In this document: piece by piece, positions 1 through 8,206 of the stretch
Numbering within the stretch: position 1 is the stretch's first letter
Layout: each line of letters begins with the position of its first letter
Assembly (NCBI RefSeq): GCF_000633395.1
Contig: NZ_AYMU01000022.1
Location: 45,682-109,681 of the forward strand
DNA from: Pseudomonas sp. PH1b
GTDB lineage: Bacteria > Pseudomonadota > Gammaproteobacteria > Pseudomonadales > Pseudomonadaceae
Direction of reading: 5' to 3'
DNA: 64,000 nucleotides
Made by a program: the position numbers and the translations under genes
The notes under the pieces: model-generated
The model's database searches: none
What the model was told of the DNA's origin: nothing
What the model saw: only the letters and a program-made list of their open reading frames with translations

Positions 1-278
1 AACCGCAACAGCTCCTGGAGCGTTTCTGCACCCTGCGGCCGCGGGCCTACCCCCGAGCCTCCTACGGCTACCCCACCACCTACTCCGCGGCCGACGAACT
101 ACTGGGCTGCCAGTTGCTCAAGCCCGCCCAGGCCGAAGTGCTGGTGCGTGATCCGGCCTCCCGGGCGCTGTGCTACGAGCATCGCTTCCTGGTCAAGCGG
201 GTCGCGGGGCAATGGCGCATCGACAGCGTCAAGCGTCGCCTGGCCGGCACCCCGCGATGGACCCACGCCATTCTGTGA
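1..278 (+). CDS. C-terminal part of a probable NTF2-fold immunity-type protein (5' truncated)
   Basis: An open frame (codons start at position 3) runs from the window edge to a TGA and encodes about 91 residues; the start lies outside the window. The tail reads RFLVKRVAGQWRIDSVKRR and then a Trp-rich end, the pattern of NTF2-like folds, where a long bent sheet ends in W-x-I-D-S. Small proteins of this sort in Pseudomonas are often annotated as NTF2-fold immunity proteins beside polymorphic toxins. The family call is inference from this tail alone; any toxin partner would lie to the left of the window. Confidence 0.55.
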   Translation, partial: PQQLLERFCTLRPRAYPRASYGYPTTYSAADELLGCQLLKPAQAEVLVRDPASRALCYEHRFLVKRVAGQWRIDSVKRRLAGTPRWTHAIL

Positions 279-325
279 CCCGCCTGCCACTTGCACGCCC
301 CTCTCACCTTTCAGGACCTGCACAA

Positions 326-772
326 ATGAAATACGACGATGCCTGCTGGCACTACGGCGGCGACTTCCCCGCCGACCTGCCCGCCAGCGCCGGGGCCACC
401 CATATCGGCCTGTTCCTGGCCTGGATGCTGATCCACGACTTTGCCAGCGAGGAGCTGCTGGACGATGTCGAAGAGGAGATCGGGCAAGTCCACGCCCGCA
501 CCCTCGATGGCCGCGAGTTCCTGTTGCGGATACTGGATGAAAAGCTCAGCGAGGATGATTTCAACGACGAAGGCAATGCCTTCGCCCTGGCCTACTACAA
601 GGGACGGGACAGCGGTCGGTTTTCCAGCGACTACGAACAGATCCTGGCCCCCGAGCCTGGCACCATCTACCGGGTGGAAAACAGCTGGAGCAACTATGAC
701 CGGCTGGCAGCGGTGATGGACAAGCGCCTTGCGCAATGGCGCGCCTTGGGGCGACCGCAGTACATCGACTGA
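326..772 (+). CDS. DUF7832-type small protein
   Basis: Encodes 148 residues. The N-terminus (MKYDDACWHYGGDFP, then a Gly-Ala-rich turn and an FLAWMLIHD helix) matches what I recall of the DUF7832 family, found as single small cytoplasmic proteins in many bacteria and often near toxin/immunity genes. The frame is open further upstream, but only this ATG avoids overlapping the preceding gene. It is acidic, with no signal peptide or membrane segment. It lies 47 bp after the NTF2-like gene on the same strand, so the two may be co-transcribed. Biochemical function is unknown; an immunity or accessory role is a guess from position. Confidence 0.7.
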   Translation: MKYDDACWHYGGDFPADLPASAGATHIGLFLAWMLIHDFASEELLDDVEEEIGQVHARTLDGREFLLRILDEKLSEDDFNDEGNAFALAYYKGRDSGRFSSDYEQILAPEPGTIYRVENSWSNYDRLAAVMDKRLAQWRALGRPQYID

Positions 773-830
773 ACGCCGGCCGCCGGCAATTGTGGTTAAA
801 TGCCGCCCCCGAAAATTGCCGGCCCCACCG

Positions 831-1772
831 ATGACACCTCAAGCTCTCGCCACCCTCAACCAGCACCTGCTCACCGCCCTGGCTGCGGCCCCCAGCGAAA
901 CCCGGCGCCTGTTCCATGGGCGCGGGCGCTGCTGGCCGGGGCTGGAGCAACTGACCGTGGACTGGCTGCAAGGGGTGTTGCTGGTGTCGCTGTTCAAGGC
1001 CCCGGAAGCCGAGCAGCTCGCGGCCCTCAAGCAGCTGCTGGTCGCCCTGGGCGATACCGCACAATGGCACACCAGCGGCGCCCGCAGCCTGATGCTGCAA
1101 CACCGCTACCTGCCCGACAGCCATGGCGAGTGGCTGCTGGGTGAGCCGGTGGAGTCCTGCACCATCACCGAGGAAGGCTTGCGCTACCTGGTGGATCTGG
1201 GCAGCAAACAGAACAACGGGCTGTTTCTCGACATGCGCTACGGACGCAACTGGGTCCGGGCCCAGGCCCAGGGCCAGAACGTGCTCAACCTGTTCGCCTA
1301 CACCTGCGGCTTCTCGGTGGCGGCGATCGCCGGCGGCGCCGAGCGGGTGGTCAACCTCGACATGTCCCGCGCGGCCCTGAGCCGCGGCCGCGACAACCAC
1401 CGGCTCAATGGCCACGACACCAGCCGGGTGAGTTTTCTCGGCCATGACCTGTTCAAGTCCTGGAGCAAGGTCAAGCAAGGCGGTCCCTACGATCTGGTGA
1501 TCATTGACCCGCCGTCGTTCCAGAAAGGCAGCTTTGTGCTGAGCAAGGACTATGCGCGGGTGCTGCGGCGCTTGCCGGAGCTGCTGACCGCCAACGGCTG
1601 CGTACTGGCCTGCATGAACGACCCGGCGTTTGCCGTGGAGTTTCTGCTGGAGGGGATGGCCGAGGCGGCGCCGGGGTTGCGCTTTGAACAGCGGCTGGAG
1701 AACCCGCCGGAGTTTGCCGATACCGATCCGCAGTGCGGGCTCAAGGCGCTGGTGTTTCGTCAAGGGCAATAG
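831..1772 (+). CDS. Class I SAM-dependent methyltransferase, RlmI/RlmK-like
   Basis: Encodes 313 residues. A Rossmann methyltransferase domain fills the second half: the SAM-binding motif VLNLFAYTCGFSVAAI, an acidic loop VVNLDMSR at the end of strand 2, and the catalytic-type motif IIDPPSF, followed by the C-terminal strands. This arrangement (Methyltrans_SAM family) is shared with RlmI/RlmL-type 23S rRNA methyltransferases. The protein lacks an obvious PUA domain and is shorter than RlmI (about 396 residues), so the exact rRNA site cannot be assigned. The ATG chosen gives the family's usual start; an upstream in-frame extension is possible but would not be family-like. No partner genes are evident; REP repeats follow directly. 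Confidence 0.85.
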   Translation: MTPQALATLNQHLLTALAAAPSETRRLFHGRGRCWPGLEQLTVDWLQGVLLVSLFKAPEAEQLAALKQLLVALGDTAQWHTSGARSLMLQHRYLPDSHGEWLLGEPVESCTITEEGLRYLVDLGSKQNNGLFLDMRYGRNWVRAQAQGQNVLNLFAYTCGFSVAAIAGGAERVVNLDMSRAALSRGRDNHRLNGHDTSRVSFLGHDLFKSWSKVKQGGPYDLVIIDPPSFQKGSFVLSKDYARVLRRLPELLTANGCVLACMNDPAFAVEFLLEGMAEAAPGLRFEQRLENPPEFADTDPQCGLKALVFRQGQ

Positions 1773-1814
1773 CGGGTTGGGGGGTTGGCGAGTGGGGCAT
1801 TTTACGCCCTGTCC

Positions 1815-2150
1815 GTAGGAGCCGGCTTGCCGGCGAAGAGGCCCGCAAGGCATGCAGCGCCTGGGCCGACGCCTTCGCTGGCAAGCCAGCTCCTACGGCA
1901 GGCAGATAGGCCGTGCAGTTCCCTGTAGGAGCCGGCTTACCGGCGAAGAGGCCCGCAAGGCATGCAGCGCCTGGGCCGACGCCTTCGCTGGCAAGCCAGC
2001 TCCTACAGCAGGCAGATAGGCCGTGCAGTTCCCTGTAGGAGCCGGCTTGCCGGCGAAGAGGCCCGCAAGGCATGCAGCGCCTGGGCCGACGCCTTCGCTG
2101 GCAAGCCAGCTCCTACAGCAGGCAGATAGGCCGTGCAGTTCCCTGTAGGA
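1815..2150. repeat. Tandem array of three REP/REPIN units with 110-bp period
   Basis: Three nearly identical 82-bp units begin at 1815, 1925 and 2035. Each opens with GTAGGAGCCGGCTTGCCGGC (TACCGGC in the second) and closes with its partner GCTGGCAAGCCAGCTCCTAC, so each unit can fold into a long hairpin bounded by REP palindromes. The units are separated by the same 28-bp spacer, ending in CAGTTCCCT. A fourth unit starts at 2145 but diverges after GTAGGAG. This is the Pseudomonas REP doublet (REPIN) class, mobilised by RAYT transposases; no RAYT gene is in the window. The near identity suggests recent tandem duplication. Confidence 0.92.
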
Positions 2151-2191
2151 GGGGCATGTGCCCCCCCAAAAAGCCCAAAGCCCCCCTTCCC

Positions 2192-2650
2192 TCACAGCGC
2201 CATCCGATACTCGATAACCCCGGGCTTTTGCGCCACCCAGTCATACAGCCGCTGGGCGCGCTTGTTGCTCTCCTGTGTGTGCCAGTACAAGCGCCCACAG
2301 CGCTGTTCCCGGGCAAAGGCCTGCACCCACTCGATCAACCGTTTTCCCGCACCACTGCCCCGCACCGATGGGGCTACATACAGGTCCTCCAGGTAACAGA
2401 AGTCGGTTAGCGCCCAGGTCGAACGGTGCAGCACCGAGTTGACGAAACCAATCAGTTCATCGCCCTGCACCGCCACCGCTGAAAACACCGGTTCCCGGGG
2501 ATCGCAAAACCGTTCGAAAGCAAGCACGCTGACCTGCTCATCCAGCGTCACTTGATAGAAGTCCTGGTACGCCAGCCACAACTGCAACCACTGCTGGTAA
2601 TCCTCAGGCTGAATCGGCCGTATGCTCACTGCGTGTTGTTGATCACTCAT
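2192..2650 (-). CDS. GNAT family N-acetyltransferase
   Basis: Encodes 152 residues with a full GNAT fold. The acetyl-CoA pyrophosphate-binding motif is LYVAPSVRGSGAGKRLIEW (about residues 90-108), preceded by the strand CYLEDLYV and followed by the motif-B stretch ESNKRAQRLYDWVAQKPGVIEYRM. It transfers an acetyl group from acetyl-CoA to an unknown amine. The start is supported by AAGGAG about 7 bp upstream of ATG. It reads towards the REP array and stands alone. It resembles small-molecule or diamine-type GNATs (ending in YRM, a common pattern), but the substrate is not predictable. Confidence 0.88.
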   Translation of the reverse strand: MSDQQHAVSIRPIQPEDYQQWLQLWLAYQDFYQVTLDEQVSVLAFERFCDPREPVFSAVAVQGDELIGFVNSVLHRSTWALTDFCYLEDLYVAPSVRGSGAGKRLIEWVQAFAREQRCGRLYWHTQESNKRAQRLYDWVAQKPGVIEYRMAL

Positions 2651-2786
2651 TGCACTCTCCTTTGAAAACCCACACCAGGCATCAGGTCCCGGGTGGTGAA
2701 GAGCGCCAGCTTAGGGGCTCAATGGCAGGTTTGATCAGGCCAGTTCAAGCTTCATCAGCAGACCACTTTACGAGCCTCAGCGAACC

Positions 2787-3911
2787 TCACACCTCGGGCT
2801 GGTGATGGGTCACGCAGAGGATGCCGCCGCCACCGGCAGCGATGGCGTCGATGTCCAGTTGGATCACCTTGCGCCCGGGGTACAGGCTGCTGAGCAGGTT
2901 GAGGGCCTTGGTGTCGGCGGCCGAGTCGCCGAACTGCGGGGAGATCACCGCCCCATTGATCACGAAATAGTTGATGTAGCCGGCGGCGAAATCGTCATTG
3001 CCCCGGCTGAAACGACTCTTGCGCGGGTTCAGTGGCGGCGACACGGTGTGCACCTGCAGCTTGCGCCCGTCGGCATCGGTGGCGTTGCGCAGGATCTCCA
3101 GATGCTTGAGGGTCACGGCGTGGTCATAGGAGTCCGGGTCGTTGTCGAGGTTGGCCAGCACCACCCCGGGTTCGATGAAGCGCGCATAGAAGTCGACGTG
3201 GGCATCGGTGATGTCCTTGCCCTTGATCCCCGGCAGCCAGATGATCTTGCGCAGCCCAAGGCGGGCCTTGAGCTCTGCTTCGACCTCGGCCTTGCTCCAG
3301 CCGGGGTTGCGGTTGCCGTTGATCCAGCTGCTCTCGGTCATGATCCCGGTGCCGTGGCCATCCACCTCGATGCCGCCGCCCTCGCCCACCAGTTCGCTGC
3401 GCAGGTAGAGCGCTTCGGCGGAATCGGCCATGCGCCGGGCCAGGCGCGCATCCTTGGCATGGCGCTGCTTGTTGCCCCAGCCATTGAAGTTGAAATCCAC
3501 CGCGCCCAGCCCACCCTGGCCATCGACGACGAAGTTGGCGCCGATGTCGCGCATCCAGATGTCGTCCAGCTCGGTGACCACGTAGCTGACGTTGCGGCTG
3601 CCGCACAGCTCCTCTGCCAGGTCGCGCTCGGAAGCACGGCAGAACACGGTCAAGGGTTCATAGGCGGCGATCGCCCGGGCAATGCGCCCGAGGGCTTCTT
3701 GTACATCGCCGGTGAAGTCTTCCCAGATGGCGTCCTGGGCGCCGAAGGCGATATAGGCCTGGCGGTGGCGGTCGCCCTCGTCGGGCAGGTACCAGCCTTC
3801 CTGCTCCTGGGCTCGGGCCCGGCTGGCGTCGAGCCCCAGGCCCAGGGACGCCATGGCGCCGAAACCGGCCAACAGTGAGGCCTGCTTGATGAATACACGT
3901 CGGGTGGGCAT
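2787..3911 (-). CDS. aguA': Tat-exported agmatine deiminase (Agu2A'-type)
   Basis: Encodes 374 residues of the peptidyl-arginine-deiminase/agmatine deiminase family, which converts agmatine to N-carbamoylputrescine plus ammonia. The first 35 residues are a twin-arginine signal: TRRVFIKQ, then a Gly/Ala/Leu-rich core and an RARAQ-type cleavage region, predicting folded export to the periplasm. Family residues are present: WMRDIGANFVVD, EGGGIEVDGHGT, the His of AHVDFYARF, and the catalytic Cys at about 366 in GGGGILCVTHH. It is the last gene of a four-gene operon, 96 bp after the binding-protein gene. As I recall, P. aeruginosa has a matching agu2ABCA' operon whose last gene is likewise Tat-signalled. 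Confidence 0.88.
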   Translation of the reverse strand: MPTRRVFIKQASLLAGFGAMASLGLGLDASRARAQEQEGWYLPDEGDRHRQAYIAFGAQDAIWEDFTGDVQEALGRIARAIAAYEPLTVFCRASERDLAEELCGSRNVSYVVTELDDIWMRDIGANFVVDGQGGLGAVDFNFNGWGNKQRHAKDARLARRMADSAEALYLRSELVGEGGGIEVDGHGTGIMTESSWINGNRNPGWSKAEVEAELKARLGLRKIIWLPGIKGKDITDAHVDFYARFIEPGVVLANLDNDPDSYDHAVTLKHLEILRNATDADGRKLQVHTVSPPLNPRKSRFSRGNDDFAAGYINYFVINGAVISPQFGDSAADTKALNLLSSLYPGRKVIQLDIDAIAAGGGGILCVTHHQPEV

Positions 3912-4007
3912 CGGTCTTACTCTCGAAAAGGGCTGTAGATACGTTAGTACAGAGTGGTGAAAGCCCGCGGGCCATCAATCGACGACCGGCGGGGATATGG
4001 CCCGCGG

Positions 4008-5111
4008 CTACTTGACCGCCGCGGTCTTGAACTTGGTCCAGGTGCGCATGCGCGCGCGCATGTCGGCCTGGGGAATATCCTTGCCGGGAATCAGCCGCTC
4101 ATAGGTTGCCGCGTCCAGGTAGATATCCGGGTTGTTGCGCATCTGCGGATCGACATCCGGCCGCGCCTTGGCGTTGGCCGTGGGGTAGCCGGTGAAGTTG
4201 CTGATGGCCGCCATGTTCTGCGGGCGCATGACGAAGTTGATGAAGGCGTAAGCGTACTCCGGGTGCCGCGCATCCTTGGGGATCGCCATGTTGTCCATCC
4301 ACACCGTGGTGCCCTCGCGCGGTACGCGGTACTCGAAGTCGACCTGCTTGCCTGCCGCGTCGGCGGTGCGCTGGGCCTGGGTCATGTCGCCGCTGTAACC
4401 CAGGGACAGGCACAGGTTGCCATTGACCAGGTCGGTCACCGGTTGGGACTGGAACTTGCGGATGTAGGGGCGCACCTTGAGCAGCAGTTCACTGGCCGCC
4501 GCCAGGTCCTCGGGCTTGGCGCTGCGCGGCTCGCGTCCCAGGTAGTTGAGGACCACCGCCAGCACCTCGTCGGGGGAGTCGATCATCGAGATGCCGCAGT
4601 CGGCAAACTTCGCCGCCAGCTCCGGCTTGAACAGCAGGTCCAGGCTGTTGACCGGGGCATTCGGCAGGCGCTGGGCGATCTGCTGGGCGTTGTAGGTCAG
4701 GCCGATGGTGCCCCAGGTATAGGGCACGGTGGCCTGGCTGGCGTGGGGGTAGTGGCTGCGCAGTTGCTGCAGGCCGGGCTCGATGTCAGCCAGGGCGGCG
4801 ATCTTCGTCGGGTCCAGGGCCTGCAGGCTGCCGGCCCGCATCAGCCGCTCGGCCACGGTGTCCCCCGGGAAGATCAGGTCGTAGCCACTGCCGCCGGTCA
4901 TCAACTTGGCTTCCAGCACCTCGCTGCCGTCCATCACGTCGTAGATCACCTTGATCCCGGTTTCAGCGGTGAACTTGGCCAGGGTGTCCTCGGCGAAGTA
5001 ATCCGCCCAGTTGTACAGGCGCAGGGTCTGGTCATCGGCCTGGGCCGACGACAGTGCACTGCCGAGCAGCAACCCGAACGAGGCCAGCAAGCATGGGTGA
5101 GTGATGTGCAT
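4008..5111 (-). CDS. aguC: Periplasmic polyamine-type ABC substrate-binding protein (PotF/SpuD-like; Agu2C-type)
   Basis: Encodes 367 residues with a Sec signal peptide (LLASFGLLLGSALSSAQA, mature end near residue 25). The mature start LRLYNWADYFAEDTLAKF is the hallmark of PotF/PotD/SpuD proteins; YDVMDGSEVLEAKLMTG and YDLIFPGDTVAERL follow. The ligand should be a polyamine, and agmatine is likely from its neighbours. No permease or ATPase gene accompanies it, so it must use a transporter encoded elsewhere or act as a sensor. It begins 1 bp after the amidase stop codon, which implies translational coupling. Confidence 0.88.
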   Translation of the reverse strand: MHITHPCLLASFGLLLGSALSSAQADDQTLRLYNWADYFAEDTLAKFTAETGIKVIYDVMDGSEVLEAKLMTGGSGYDLIFPGDTVAERLMRAGSLQALDPTKIAALADIEPGLQQLRSHYPHASQATVPYTWGTIGLTYNAQQIAQRLPNAPVNSLDLLFKPELAAKFADCGISMIDSPDEVLAVVLNYLGREPRSAKPEDLAAASELLLKVRPYIRKFQSQPVTDLVNGNLCLSLGYSGDMTQAQRTADAAGKQVDFEYRVPREGTTVWMDNMAIPKDARHPEYAYAFINFVMRPQNMAAISNFTGYPTANAKARPDVDPQMRNNPDIYLDAATYERLIPGKDIPQADMRARMRTWTKFKTAAVK

Positions 5112-5112
5112 G

Positions 5113-6021
5113 TCAAACCCCTTGGTGGGTCCAGCGTGGGTCCAGGTGACGGCCGTCCAGGCTCAGCAACGCGCCGTACATGTCGGGGCGGCGGTCGCGG
5201 TAGATGCCCCAGGTCAGGCGTTCCTCGCGCATCGCCGCCAGGTCCAGGCCGTGCAGCAGCACGCCCGGGGTCTGGCGATCGGCTTCAGCCAGCAGGCGCC
5301 CCTTGTGGTTGCAGATGAAGGACGAGCCATAAAAGCTCATCTGCAACGCCGGGTCGGTAGTCGCCACTTCACGGCCGACGCGGTTGGCGGCCACCACCGG
5401 CAGCAGGTTGGCAGCCGCATGGCCGCGCATGGTCATCTGCCAGTGATCACGGGAATCCAGGTCGGCGGCGCCGGGCTCGGAGCCGATGGCGGTCGGGAAC
5501 AGCAGCACCTCGGCCCCCTGCAACGCCAGGCAGCGGGCGGTCTCGGGGAACCACTGATCCCAGCAGATACCGATCCCCAGGCGGCCGAAGGCGCTGTCCC
5601 AGACCCGAAAGCCCGTGTCACCGGGGCTGAAGTACTCCTTCTCCTGGTAACCGATGGCGTTGGGGATGTGGGTCTTGCGGTAGACCCCGAGCAGACGGCC
5701 ATCGGCATCGGCCACGCTCAGGGAGTTGAAGCAGGCATTGCCGGCCCGCTCGTACCAGCTCAGGGGCAGCACCACCCCCAGCTCCCCGGCCAGGGCGGCA
5801 AAGCGCTTGAGCACCCGGCTGTGGGCGTATTCCTCGGCCAGCTCCAGGTGCTTGTGGTGCTGCTCGATGCAGAAGTACGGGGTGGCGAACAGCTCCTGCA
5901 ACAGGATCACCTGGGCGCCCTCGGCCGCCGCCTGGCGCACCAGTTGTTCGGCCTGGTCGAGGTTCTGTTCGAGGTTCCAGCTGCAGGGCATCTGGGTAGT
6001 GGCAACGGTCAGGATCGTCAT
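5113..6021 (-). CDS. aguB: N-carbamoylputrescine amidase
   Basis: Encodes 302 residues of the nitrilase superfamily. The catalytic triad is visible: Glu43 in LLQELFATPYF, Lys116 in VYRKTHIPN, and Cys153 in GIGICWDQWFPE. The sequence around Glu and Cys is that of N-carbamoylputrescine amidases, which hydrolyse N-carbamoylputrescine to putrescine, CO2 and ammonia, the step after agmatine deiminase. The start codon lies 3 bp after the stop of the upstream deiminase, with AAAGGG inside that gene's end as ribosome site. Cytoplasmic. Length is normal for the family. Confidence 0.95.
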   Translation of the reverse strand: MTILTVATTQMPCSWNLEQNLDQAEQLVRQAAAEGAQVILLQELFATPYFCIEQHHKHLELAEEYAHSRVLKRFAALAGELGVVLPLSWYERAGNACFNSLSVADADGRLLGVYRKTHIPNAIGYQEKEYFSPGDTGFRVWDSAFGRLGIGICWDQWFPETARCLALQGAEVLLFPTAIGSEPGAADLDSRDHWQMTMRGHAAANLLPVVAANRVGREVATTDPALQMSFYGSSFICNHKGRLLAEADRQTPGVLLHGLDLAAMREERLTWGIYRDRRPDMYGALLSLDGRHLDPRWTHQGV

Positions 6022-6024
6022 GGT

Positions 6025-7083
6025 TCAGCCCTTTACCGGCCAGGCCGGCTGCTGCTGGGTGATGCAATGCACCCCGCCGCCGCCATGGGCCAGGTGATTG
6101 ATTCGCACCGGCACCACTTCACGCCCCGGGAACGCCAGGGCCAGCACCTCGGCCGCCTCGCGGTCGGCGGCGATGCCATAGGCCGGCATGATGATTGCGC
6201 CATTGACGATATAAAAGTTGGTGTAGGACGCGCAGAACACTTCGGCCTGGGTGTCCACCGCCTCGCTGGCCTCGAACAGTTCGAGCATTTCAAAACTGCG
6301 GCCCCGGGCGTCCCGCGCCAGTTGCAGGGCACGACGGTTCTCGCGCACCACTTCGGCGTACACCGAGTCCGAATCGCGGGTGGCATCCACCAGCAGCACC
6401 CCGGGACGGGCAAAGGCGCAGATGCCGTCGACATGGCCGTCGGTCATGTCGCCAGTGACGTGATCCGGATCGCCCGGCAGCCAGATGGTTTTCTTCACCC
6501 CCAGCAGGCGGCTGAAAATCTCCTCGATCTCGGCCTTGCAAAGGCCCGGGTTGCGGTTGGGGTTTAGCAGCACCGATTCGGTGGTGATCAGGGTGCCGTC
6601 ACCGTCCACATGAATTGCCCCGCCCTCGTTGGCCAGGGGCGTGCCGAAGCATTCCAGGTCCAGGGAGTTGAGCACTCGGCGGGCCAGGCTTTCATCCAGA
6701 TCGTGGGCCGACTTGCCGCCCCAGGCATTGAAGCGCCAGCTGACGCCCGCCAGCCCCTGCTGCGGATGCGCGATGAAACTCGGCCCGGAGTCGCGGCACC
6801 AGCTGTCGTTCACCGCCAGGGGAATCAACTCGACATTGGCCCCGCACAGGGCACGAGCGCTCTCCAGGGCCGCAGGGTCGACCACCAGTTTCACCGGCTC
6901 GAAGCGCGCAATGGCATTGACCACCCGGGCGAAGTCTTCCTGCACCTGAGCCAGGGTCACGCCCCAGCCGGACTCCCAGAGCGCCTGGTTGTGTGGCCAG
7001 ACCATCCAGGTGGCGGCGTGCACGGCCCACTCCGCGGGCATGGACCAGCCGTTATGTTGATTGTCATTGCGCAGCATGGGCAT
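6025..7083 (-). CDS. aguA: Agmatine deiminase, cytoplasmic
   Basis: Encodes 352 residues; converts agmatine to N-carbamoylputrescine. Family motifs in order are WSMPAEWAVHAATWMVWPHN, WCRDSGPSF, NEGGAIHVDGDGT, DGHVDGICAFARPG and the catalytic Cys at about 340 in HGGGGVHCITQQQP. There is no signal peptide, unlike the exported paralogue three genes downstream, so it acts in the cytoplasm with the amidase. It is first in the operon and faces a LysR gene across 132 bp. Slightly shorter than the usual 365-370 residues. Two ATGs six bases apart are possible starts; the outer one is given. Confidence 0.93.
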   Translation of the reverse strand: MPMLRNDNQHNGWSMPAEWAVHAATWMVWPHNQALWESGWGVTLAQVQEDFARVVNAIARFEPVKLVVDPAALESARALCGANVELIPLAVNDSWCRDSGPSFIAHPQQGLAGVSWRFNAWGGKSAHDLDESLARRVLNSLDLECFGTPLANEGGAIHVDGDGTLITTESVLLNPNRNPGLCKAEIEEIFSRLLGVKKTIWLPGDPDHVTGDMTDGHVDGICAFARPGVLLVDATRDSDSVYAEVVRENRRALQLARDARGRSFEMLELFEASEAVDTQAEVFCASYTNFYIVNGAIIMPAYGIAADREAAEVLALAFPGREVVPVRINHLAHGGGGVHCITQQQPAWPVKG

Positions 7084-7100
7084 TGCACCTCTCAGTTAAG

Positions 7101-7123
7101 GTTTTGTTATCAGCCAACAAAAC
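7101..7123. promoter_or_regulatory. Inverted repeat in the agu operon / lysR divergent region
   Basis: GTTTTGTT at 7101-7108 is exactly complementary to AACAAAAC at 7116-7123, a perfect 8-bp inverted repeat with a 7-bp loop. It begins 18 bp upstream of the agmatine deiminase start codon and about 93 bp from the LysR start. Divergent LysR pairs normally hold the regulator's binding site here, so this is a candidate operator for agmatine-dependent control. Its distance from both starts has not been tied to mapped promoters. Confidence 0.45.
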
Positions 7124-7215
7124 ACCAATGTTCGATAGCGCCCATGCTATGGCTTTGAAAAAGCCGCAACAAACGATAGATTTAGCCCATTACTGATCAG
7201 CTGGACTTATCAATC

Positions 7216-8082
7216 ATGTTGAAACACTGGCCACCTCTGAATGCCTTGCGCGGCTTCGAAGCTGCCGCGCGCCTGGGCAGTTTCCACAAGGCCGCCGAAG
7301 AACTGCACCTCACCCAGTCGGCCATCAGCCAGCAGATCCGCAGCCTGGAAACCTTCCTCGAACAGCCGCTGTTCTTCCGCACCGGGCGCAGCGTCAGCCT
7401 CACCGATGCCGGGCATGACCTGCGCAGCACCACCCAGTCGCTGCTGCAGCAACTGGCGGTGGGCATCCGTCGCCTGGAGCAGTACCGCAAGCCCAACCAA
7501 CTGGTGGTCAACACCACCCCGGCGTTCGCCCGCCACTGGCTGCTGCCGCGCCTGGGCGAGTTCCATCGCCTGCACCCGGAGGTCGACCTCTGGCTGTTCA
7601 CCTCCTTCGAGCCGCCGGACATGAGCACCCAGACCATCGACCTGACGATTCGCGACGACCTCAGCGCCCAGGCCGAATGCAGCTACCTGGAGCTCTACAG
7701 CGACCGCCTCTACCCGGCCTGCCACCCGCGCCTGCTGGAACAGCCACGGGAATGCCGCACCACCTTGCACGGCGAACGGGAAATGGACTGGAGCCACTGG
7801 GTGGTAGAAGGCGGCGCGGACATTGGCCAGGGCAGTAGCGGGTTGAATTTTTCCGACCCCGGGTTGCTGCTGGACGCCGCCTGCGCTGGCCATGGGATTG
7901 CCCTGGTCAGCCAGTTGCTGGCCGAGCAGGCGCGTAACGAGGGGCAACTGGCGCCGCTGTGCGAGCAGAGCGTACGCGGCCCGACCTGGTCCTGGCTGAT
8001 TCATCGGGACAGCGAAGGCAGCGCCCTGACCTGCAGTTTCAGCCAGTGGTTACAGGGGGCGCTGCACGCTCAAGAGAATTAG
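7216..8082 (+). CDS. LysR-family regulator, probable regulator of the agu operon
   Basis: Encodes 288 residues. The N-terminal winged helix-turn-helix (PLNALRGFEAAARLGSFHKAAEELHLTQSAISQQIRSLE in outline, residues 5-45) is of the GcvA-like LysR subclass; a substrate-binding domain follows from about residue 90 (LVVNTTPAFARHWLLPRL). It is divergent from the four agmatine genes, the classic layout for a LysR activator of the neighbouring catabolic operon. The inducer is inferred to be agmatine or N-carbamoylputrescine. The better-known aguR of P. aeruginosa is a TetR-type repressor, so this is a different control mode. Confidence 0.9.
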   Translation: MLKHWPPLNALRGFEAAARLGSFHKAAEELHLTQSAISQQIRSLETFLEQPLFFRTGRSVSLTDAGHDLRSTTQSLLQQLAVGIRRLEQYRKPNQLVVNTTPAFARHWLLPRLGEFHRLHPEVDLWLFTSFEPPDMSTQTIDLTIRDDLSAQAECSYLELYSDRLYPACHPRLLEQPRECRTTLHGEREMDWSHWVVEGGADIGQGSSGLNFSDPGLLLDAACAGHGIALVSQLLAEQARNEGQLAPLCEQSVRGPTWSWLIHRDSEGSALTCSFSQWLQGALHAQEN

Positions 8083-8206
8083 AACACCTGCACCCGCACT
8101 ACCGGGCCCGATGCAAAACCATTTTCGATTTTTGCCGGTAACCCGAACCACGGCGACGCCTTAAGCTGGCGCCGGTGCAATCCGCACCGTCATTGAGGAG
8201 CCGTCC

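Noticed and set aside
561..1853. Long minus-strand open frame of 430 codons
   Set aside because: It is antisense to the methyltransferase gene; its composition (Arg/Gln/His-rich, no domain) is that of a frame shadow of high-GC coding DNA.
1815..2150. CRISPR array
   Set aside because: Units are nearly identical throughout, including the spacers, and each is a REP hairpin; no variable spacers and no cas genes.
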